A stretch of DNA of 64,000 nucleotides, from contig CAJTDN010000002.1 in assembly GCA_910574865.1 (NCBI GenBank), positions 124,001 to 188,000 on the forward strand, written 5' to 3'. The DNA comes from Lachnospiraceae bacterium (GTDB taxonomy: Bacteria > Bacillota > Clostridia > Lachnospirales > Lachnospiraceae). Position numbers and translations under genes: made by a program. This document shows, piece by piece, positions 58,935-64,000 of the stretch; within the stretch, counting starts at the first letter, position 1; each line of letters begins with the position of its first letter. Under the pieces are notes generated by a model. It did not search any database, had not been told where the DNA came from, and saw nothing but the letters and a program-made list of their open reading frames with translations.

Positions 58935-61520
58935 TCACCCTCTCGAATGGCTGCACGTAAAATAGACCACCTGGTATGTCTTTCCCAATTCTTCCACGAA
59001 CCGCCTGGCCGCCGCCACCTTCTTGTCATCAAGGTTTGCAAACGGGTCGTCCATCACGAGGAACGGAGCTTCCCCTTTGTACATGGCATCCACGAGCGCC
59101 ATCCGCAGGCAAATCCCGACAAGGTCACGATACCCCGAACTCAAGGAAACGCTGTCTCGCTGCCTGCCAAGCTCGTCCACCGTGACGGCCGTGTTCGCGT
59201 CAATATGGAAACGGTCGGCCGTGTCGCCGGAAATCATCTCGTAATATTTCCCGAATCCCTTTAAAATCGGATCCGCGTATTTTGCCGTCATGGCCTCCTT
59301 GGCCAATTCCAGCTTCAACCGTGCCTTGAAAACATAATCAAATTTCTTCTGCTCCTCCGCCTGACGCTCCTTCAATTCCTCCAGCCTGGCGACACACTCC
59401 TCCCACTCGTCATATTGCCTTTGCAAATCCTCCAACGTGTTATGGTACTCGTTGATGGAACGGTGTGCCTTCTCCATTTCGCCATTCAGCGTTTGTATTT
59501 GTTGATTTAGTTCCCCCAATGACGGCAGCGGCCCATCGCCTTGCATTTTGGCCAGGCCCGCCACGTCGTTCTCCGCCTCGAACCTCCCTAACCGTGCGTT
59601 CGCCTCCCGCAGCGCGTCTTCCGCCACTTGGCAATGCTGTGCCAGCTCCCGAATTTCTTCAAGCTGCCGGGAAGGCCTCTGGGACGGCTCGTACCCGCAC
59701 TTGTCCAAAAACGTGGCAACCGCGCCGCCAACGGTTTTAAATTCCATCATCGCCTTTTCAAAATTTTCCTGCTTTTCTTTCAAGGCGAAGTATTTCTCCG
59801 CTTTATTTTCATATGCGTACAAGTCTTCCAAAATCCCCTGCAAACCGTCAGAAGCCGTTTCCTCATCAAACACCTTGCCATGCCCCATAAGGTAATCGGC
59901 CACCTCCCCGTCCACCCTGGCGATAAACGCCTCGTCCTCTTCAATCGTCCCCCGCAAATTCTCAAGTTCCAGGTCCGCTTGCGCGTCCGGCGTTTCTATA
60001 CCATCTTCGCCACCTCGCGGCTTCACGTCCTTCCCATCGCCTGCCGGCTTCGCGCCGTTCCCGGTGCCTGCCGGCTTTTCGCCGTTCCCGGTGCCTGCCG
60101 GCTTCGCGCCGTTCCCGGTGTCTGCCGGCTTTGCGCCGTTCCCGGTGTCTGCCGGCTTCGCGCCGTTCCTGCCGGCTATCATTCCGGCGGCCAAAAGTCC
60201 CGCGCCCACGACGACGGCACAAATCCCCGCCTGCAGATGGACGGCCACCGCCACGATTACGCCGATTATGGCAAGCACGATTCCCAATAACGGCATCTTG
60301 CCCTTGCCCGTTTCCGGCAAATTATCAGCCGCCTTGGACGCGGCCATGGATGCCTTTAATGCCGCGAGGGCCGCCTTGTTGGAAGGCAGGGCCTTGTTCC
60401 TGGAATTCCGCTCGCCCCATTTCTTCATGATGACGGACGCGCACCTTTGCTCTTTGGCAAAACAATCCCGCAACGCTTCCAGCCCGCCCTCTTCCCCCAA
60501 CTGCCCGATTCGCCCCGCGTCCGCGGACCCGCCCTCGCAAAACGTCGCTTGCAACGCCGCAAGCTCCGCCGCCTCCGCCTCCGACAATTGGTGTATTTGC
60601 ATCCGTTCGTAAACTTTTTCCATCTCGCCGCATTCCACGATTTTACGTCTTATTTCCTCCATGGCCGGGACTTCCTTCGGGAAACAATTCCGCCGTTCCT
60701 CGCGTTCCCGCCTTTTTTCCCCGGCCTCTTTTTTTAGGCGCTCCCATTCCGACCGCTTCGCCAACGCCGCCTGCCTCCCGGATGCGCGTGCCTGCTGTTC
60801 GCCGGCGGCCTTCATTTGGATTTTCAAGGATTCCAGCAATTCCTCTTCCGCGCGAAAGTACCCCTGGTATTTGTCAATGCTTTCCAAAATCCCTTCGCCC
60901 CCCTGCACGATTCGCCCATACCTGGCTATTTCCTCCCGCCTTTTGGCAATGGAACCGGTGGCACGGGACGGGGTCAGCGCGTTCACGATTTCCGTCAGCC
61001 TCGCGTTTGCCGCCTCATAACGGTCCAAGTCGTTGGCATTGTCCGCAAAATTGCCAATCTTCGCGTTGACGTCGTCCGTGGCCGCCGTTTCGCATTCTCC
61101 CTGTCCGATGAAGACCGTCCGCATGAACGCTTCCCGGTTAATCTTGAAAATCTCCTCCCCGATTTTTTTGCCATACGCGTCGGACAACAAGTTCGTCTCC
61201 GCGTCGCGCAGCTCGAACTCGTCATTTGCCTCCTTGTCCTTGAAAATGCGCGAAACCTTATATTTTTTGCCGTGGATTTCAAATACCAGCTGCCCGCCGA
61301 AAATACCGCCCTGCCACGGCTTGTACCGCTTGCGCTCATTTTCCAGGAGGCTCCTTTTACGTTCCCCCCCAAGCCCATAAAACATGGCCCGCACGAACGC
61401 CGCGAACGTGCTTTTCCCCCAGCCGTTCTCCTCACGGACGACATTTACCCCGTCATGGAATTCCCGGGAGCAGTCATGGAGTTTCCCAAAATTTTCAATA
61501 TGGCACGATATCAATCTCAC
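58935..61520 (-). CDS. SbcC/YhaN-like SMC-type ATPase with a membrane hairpin
   Basis: The 861-residue protein has an N-terminal half-ATPase with Walker A EENGWGKSTFAAF (GWGKST), long coiled coils (about 160-370 and 500-780), and a C-terminal half with the signature SLSSGYRDLVGICLRMALVDA and Walker B PFLVMDDPFANLDD. In the middle is a hydrophobic hairpin (about 405-450) as in Bacillus YhaN, so the complex may sit at the membrane. A repeat of GNGAKPA-type units follows. With the SbcD-like nuclease encoded directly upstream it should process DNA ends or hairpins. The start is a GTG at 61520 behind GGAGG. Confidence 0.9.
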   Translation of the reverse strand: MRLISCHIENFGKLHDCSREFHDGVNVVREENGWGKSTFAAFVRAMFYGLGGERKRSLLENERKRYKPWQGGIFGGQLVFEIHGKKYKVSRIFKDKEANDEFELRDAETNLLSDAYGKKIGEEIFKINREAFMRTVFIGQGECETAATDDVNAKIGNFADNANDLDRYEAANARLTEIVNALTPSRATGSIAKRREEIARYGRIVQGGEGILESIDKYQGYFRAEEELLESLKIQMKAAGEQQARASGRQAALAKRSEWERLKKEAGEKRREREERRNCFPKEVPAMEEIRRKIVECGEMEKVYERMQIHQLSEAEAAELAALQATFCEGGSADAGRIGQLGEEGGLEALRDCFAKEQRCASVIMKKWGERNSRNKALPSNKAALAALKASMAASKAADNLPETGKGKMPLLGIVLAIIGVIVAVAVHLQAGICAVVVGAGLLAAGMIAGRNGAKPADTGNGAKPADTGNGAKPAGTGNGEKPAGTGNGAKPAGDGKDVKPRGGEDGIETPDAQADLELENLRGTIEEDEAFIARVDGEVADYLMGHGKVFDEETASDGLQGILEDLYAYENKAEKYFALKEKQENFEKAMMEFKTVGGAVATFLDKCGYEPSQRPSRQLEEIRELAQHCQVAEDALREANARLGRFEAENDVAGLAKMQGDGPLPSLGELNQQIQTLNGEMEKAHRSINEYHNTLEDLQRQYDEWEECVARLEELKERQAEEQKKFDYVFKARLKLELAKEAMTAKYADPILKGFGKYYEMISGDTADRFHIDANTAVTVDELGRQRDSVSLSSGYRDLVGICLRMALVDAMYKGEAPFLVMDDPFANLDDKKVAAARRFVEELGKTYQVVYFTCSHSRG
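60045..60175 (-). repeat. In-frame 30-bp tandem repeats inside the SbcC-like gene
   Basis: About five units encoding variants of ADTGNGAKP or AGTGNGAKP lie just after the membrane hairpin. The unit is 30 bases, so the frame is kept. Slight changes between units (Asp/Gly, Ala/Glu) show some age. Confidence 0.85.
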
Positions 61521-61522
61521 GG

Positions 61523-62629
61523 TTACTGCACCTCCTCCCCGGCAATCGCCTGCAACCCGTAGCGGACGATGATTTTTTTCTCCTCGTCCGAGAGGGATCC
61601 GTCCGCCATCACCTGCCGTACGTACTCGCCCTTCAGCGACTCGTCGAGCAGGTAATCCTCCATGCTGATTTTCAGCGTCGTCTCGTCGTATGCCTTCACG
61701 AAGTAAAACTGTGGCCGGAACACGGACAAGAAGTACGCCAAATCCTTCTCACACTCCACGTCGAGCATCCCTTCCAACACGATTTTCACAAGGTCCTGCG
61801 CCCCGCACCCCGCACGGGCGAGTTCCTCTTTCGCCCTGTCCGCCATCTCCGCCGTCGCCGCGCAGTCCGTCACGTCCACATGGACTTCGTGCAGTTTCCG
61901 CCGGGCGAACGGGACGAACTGGTGGGAATGGCGGGACAGATTTTCCGTGTCAATGTCAAGCAGCACGAACCCGTGCTCCCCGCATTCGTCAAACCCGCGC
62001 CCTTCCAGGCACCCCGCATAGCAGTACGTTCCCCGCGCGTCCAATTTTTCCTTTTTATAAGCATGGACATGTCCCAGTGCCAAATAATCAATCCCCTTGT
62101 TTCGCAACGCCTTCAAGTCGATCACTTCCGCCTTGTCCCGCGCCGCGCCCCGCGATTCCTGCCCATGCAGCATCACGATGTTAAACTTCCGCGTATCCAG
62201 CACCAGGGACGCATGGGCCAGGTTCGCGTTCTCCGCCGACAGCTCAAGGCCCGAAATGGCAACCTGGCCGCCGGCCGCCTCGTACGTCGTCCACCCCGGG
62301 CCGAACAATTTCAAATTGGCCGGGATTTCCTCCAGCCTGGAGAGGAAATTGTCATTGTCATGGTTCCCTTTCAAATAATAAAACATGATTTCCGGGTGGT
62401 TCGTGACATTGTGCAACACCGTGTTCCTGGCCGTGGCGGAAATGTTCTTCACGTCAAACAGGTCCCCCGCGACCAGGATGGCTTCCACGCCATGCTCCGC
62501 GGCATAGGAAACCATCCGTTCGAACGTGTGCAATATCTCTCCCTTTCTCTCTTTCGCGTGCTCCTTGTCCAAATTCGCGTTCAACTTGGAATCCAAATGC
62601 AAGTCCGCGCAATGAATCAATTTCATCAA
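61523..62629 (-). CDS. SbcD/YhaO-like DNA-repair exonuclease
   Basis: The 368-residue metallophosphoesterase has the motifs HCADLHLDSKLN (DxH), AILVAGDLFDVKN (GDxxD), YLKGNHDND (GNHD), MLHGQESRG and LALGHVHAYKKE (GHVH), the full Mre11/SbcD set. The C-terminal region (about 270-368) resembles YhaO. Nuclease activity would be Mn2+-dependent and ATP-regulated by the SbcC-like partner. The two genes are three bases apart. The ATG at 62629 fits GGGGAGGG. Confidence 0.95.
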   Translation of the reverse strand: MMKLIHCADLHLDSKLNANLDKEHAKERKGEILHTFERMVSYAAEHGVEAILVAGDLFDVKNISATARNTVLHNVTNHPEIMFYYLKGNHDNDNFLSRLEEIPANLKLFGPGWTTYEAAGGQVAISGLELSAENANLAHASLVLDTRKFNIVMLHGQESRGAARDKAEVIDLKALRNKGIDYLALGHVHAYKKEKLDARGTYCYAGCLEGRGFDECGEHGFVLLDIDTENLSRHSHQFVPFARRKLHEVHVDVTDCAATAEMADRAKEELARAGCGAQDLVKIVLEGMLDVECEKDLAYFLSVFRPQFYFVKAYDETTLKISMEDYLLDESLKGEYVRQVMADGSLSDEEKKIIVRYGLQAIAGEEVQ

Positions 62630-62641
62630 AACCCCTCCCCT

Positions 62642-63526
62642 TTATCCCATGTCCAGCGTCCGAAATTCCTTCGGCGACATGCCGACGTGTTTTCGGAACA
62701 AGCGGCAGAAATAACCAACGTTTTCATAGCCGACGCGCCCCGCGACATGCGAAACCTTGTCCGACGTCTCCTTCAGCATCTTGCAGGCCATGGTAATCCG
62801 ATACCGAATCAAATATTCAATCGGCGACTGTCCGATGTTCGCGTCAAAATAACGAATGGCCGTGTTCTTGCTGATGTTGGTCGCGGCCGCGACATCCGCA
62901 AGGCCGATATTTTCCATGTAATGCTCCTGGATATATTGAATCATGACCATCACGCTGTTATGGGCAAAGTCGGCATCGCCGCCATGCTTGTTTTCCCCAG
63001 GCAGAGACCCGATTTGCTCCACCATCACCAGCCACGCCTCGGAAAGGAGGTTCCTCACACGCAATTCATTGACGCTCCCCGACTCCAGATGGGAAAACAG
63101 TGCGCCAACCAGTTCCAACACCCGCCCTTGCCATCCATGCCCCTTTCGCAACACGAGATATTCCAGCGTCGATTTTTCCACGGGCGCGACGTATTTCTGG
63201 TAAATGGCCGTCCGGGCCGGGGCAATAAATTCGGGGGCAAACACGATGTTCGGCATGATGCCGTAATCCTCGGCCGTAAACTGGTGGAGCACCTTGCTGT
63301 TAATGAAAATGGCCTCCCCGGCCTCCAGGGCAAAAACGTGCCGCCCGATATGAAACATGACGGTTCCTTCCGAGACGAGGAGCAGTTCGAACTCGTTGTG
63401 CCAGTGCCAGCCCACCTGGCTGTTGTAAAAGTCCCTCGTGTCGTCCAAATAATACTCCAACGGGAAATCCGGCACCCCGTGCCGCCTCGTTTCCCGCAAG
63501 TCATCCGTCGTCAAAATCCTCTGCAT
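62642..63526 (-). CDS. AraC-family regulator with cupin sensor domain
   Basis: The 294-residue protein has an N-terminal cupin-type sugar-binding domain (about 30-110: WHNEFELLLVSEGTVMFHIGRHVFALEAGEAIFINSKVLHQF) and a C-terminal pair of HTH motifs (about 195-290: IGLADVAAATNISKNTAIRYF, VGYENVGYFCRLFRKHVGMSPKEFR). It is divergent from an MFS transporter gene that starts 350 bases away, its probable target. Confidence 0.95.
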   Translation of the reverse strand: MQRILTTDDLRETRRHGVPDFPLEYYLDDTRDFYNSQVGWHWHNEFELLLVSEGTVMFHIGRHVFALEAGEAIFINSKVLHQFTAEDYGIMPNIVFAPEFIAPARTAIYQKYVAPVEKSTLEYLVLRKGHGWQGRVLELVGALFSHLESGSVNELRVRNLLSEAWLVMVEQIGSLPGENKHGGDADFAHNSVMVMIQYIQEHYMENIGLADVAAATNISKNTAIRYFDANIGQSPIEYLIRYRITMACKMLKETSDKVSHVAGRVGYENVGYFCRLFRKHVGMSPKEFRTLDMG

Positions 63527-63614
63527 GACGTCACCTCGCCTAATCCCACCTTTGATGAATGTACACGTGTCCCGTCCCCCTACCGGCCGACGGCCGTGGT
63601 TAAAACTCCATGGT

Positions 63615-63644
63615 GGTTACTTCCCCACCCCGTGAAAAGTAACC
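63615..63644. repeat. Hairpin between AraC and MFS genes
   Basis: GGTTACTT (63615-63622) and AAGTAACC (63637-63644) form a perfect 8-bp inverted repeat in the divergent region. It could be a regulator site. The rest of 63527-63683 shows nothing clear. Confidence 0.4.
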
Positions 63645-63683
63645 CGTGGTGACATTGTACCATAAACATGTGATAAAGTTCAA

Positions 63684-63711
63684 TTGCCTAAATCCAATTT
63701 GGTGATATAAT
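63684..63711 (+). promoter_or_regulatory. Promoter of the MFS transporter gene
   Basis: TTGCCT (63684-63689), 16 bases, and a perfect TATAAT (63706-63711). Transcription would begin near 63718, exactly where the block shared with structured leader A begins. Confidence 0.65.
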
Positions 63712-63718
63712 GGTCATG

Positions 63719-63836
63719 CACGGCCACCGTCCGACAAAGTGATGGTACCAGTGGGCATCCAGCCCATTGCCAGAGGCAATTTTAAATGGCTGGATGCCGT
63801 TACAATCCACGGCCGGTTAGGCCGTGAATTGTAACC
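63719..63836 (+). ncRNA. Structured leader B, related to the leader at 28823-29020
   Basis: It shares GCACGGCC, CCGTCCGA, AAAGTGATGGT and GGGCAT with leader A. GGCATCCAGCC pairs with GGCTGGATGCC around the inner hairpin TTGCC-AGA-GGCAA, and a last hairpin, GTTACAATcCACGGCC with GGCCGTGaATTGTAAC, precedes the start. The paired bases differ from those of leader A yet stay complementary, which supports a conserved RNA fold. Both leaders stand before transport genes. Confidence 0.55.
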
Positions 63837-63871
63837 ACGCATATACAAAATCACGGAAAGGAACACTTACC

Positions 63872-64000
63872 ATGGAAAAAAAATACCAAAAAACCATTTA
63901 TGCTTGCTTTATCGGCTATATCGTACAAGCAATCGTCAACAACTTCGTCCCGCTCTTGTTTTTGACTTTCGAGAGCACGTACCACGTCCCGCTTAGCCAG
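63872..64000 (+). CDS. MFS transporter, N-terminal part (runs off the window)
   Basis: The frame opens at an ATG at 63872 behind GGAAAGGAA and is still open at the end of the window after 43 codons. A short basic start (MEKKYQKT) is followed by a hydrophobic first helix (IYACFIGYIVQAIVNNFVPLLFL) typical of major-facilitator permeases. The substrate cannot be told. It is divergent from an AraC/cupin regulator, which suggests an inducible sugar or sugar-derivative transporter. Confidence 0.7.
   Translation, partial: MEKKYQKTIYACFIGYIVQAIVNNFVPLLFLTFESTYHVPLSQ

Noticed and set aside
61880-63652. 590-codon open frame on the plus strand
   Set aside because: It is antisense to clear SbcD-like and AraC genes, its product is Arg/His/Pro-rich without domains, and it has no ribosome site.

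Overview
The window looks like a chromosome segment of an anaerobic, endospore-forming Clostridia, most likely a Lachnospiraceae-type gut or rumen bacterium. The evidence is a CotJ spore-coat pair, pyruvate formate-lyase with its activase, an anaerobic CO-dehydrogenase homologue with a polyferredoxin, DUF4317 and LarC proteins, LytTR/GHKL two-component genes, T7SSb-type secretion genes and sigma-A promoters of TTGACA-N17-TATAAT type. No rRNA, tRNA or CRISPR array was recognised. Both ends cut through a gene.

Region 1 (1-18964, all on the minus strand, more AT-rich than the rest) is one continuous gene array of a type VII secretion system (T7SSb) combined with Ser/Thr phosphorylation signalling. 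In transcription order it holds a DUF6382-like/FHA protein, a PP2C phosphatase, two short one-helix membrane proteins, a second FHA protein, a CpaE-like ATPase, a receptor-type Ser/Thr kinase, a leucine-rich-repeat surface protein, a YukD-like ubiquitin fold, the EssC ATPase, a YwqH/YwqI/LXG-like effector module, a WXG100 protein, a decayed WXG100 copy and a lipoprotein.

Region 2 (19013-20499) is the most striking part. A tyrosine recombinase gene lies between two 27-bp sites that are exact reverse complements of each other. Inside the right end is an outward-facing consensus promoter. In the orientation sequenced it fires into a rho-independent terminator just outside the segment. If the segment flips, the promoter would point into the T7SS array, which has no visible promoter of its own. 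I read this as a self-contained ON/OFF inversion switch for the whole T7SS/kinase locus, caught in the OFF state.

Region 3 (20668-34060) is a mosaic of ordinary genes: an XRE regulator, a macro-domain protein, a cotJC and fused cotJA-cotJB pair, an alpha/beta hydrolase, a uridine-kinase-like ATPase, an ECF S-component with a LarC1-only protein rich in histidine, a LysR/TauE/anSME group suggesting sulfonate or sulfate-ester metabolism, DUF4317, and a MATE exporter with an attenuator-like leader. Region 4 (34158-43069) has a small His-rich secreted protein with an ECF sigma factor and an RsgI-type anti-sigma factor, then a membrane-anchored permuted GH3 hydrolase, an SGNH lipoprotein and a second lipoprotein, divergent from a LytTR/GHKL pair with four LytTR-like direct repeats between them.

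Region 5 (43146-57136) is redox and energy metabolism: a FAD-Rieske oxidoreductase, PflA/PflB, rhodanese, a CoA-disulfide-reductase-like protein, a Crp/Fnr regulator, a NifX-like protein, and a CODH-homologue/ferredoxin/FAD-oxidoreductase operon under an ArsR-type regulator. The CODH homologue keeps its cluster ligands but lacks the catalytic lysine and the histidine proton relay. Region 6 (57502-64000) holds a second MATE exporter, an SbcCD/YhaNO-like pair, an AraC regulator and the start of an MFS transporter. That transporter's leader shares sequence and apparent paired structure with the leader of the TauE-like gene 35 kb away.
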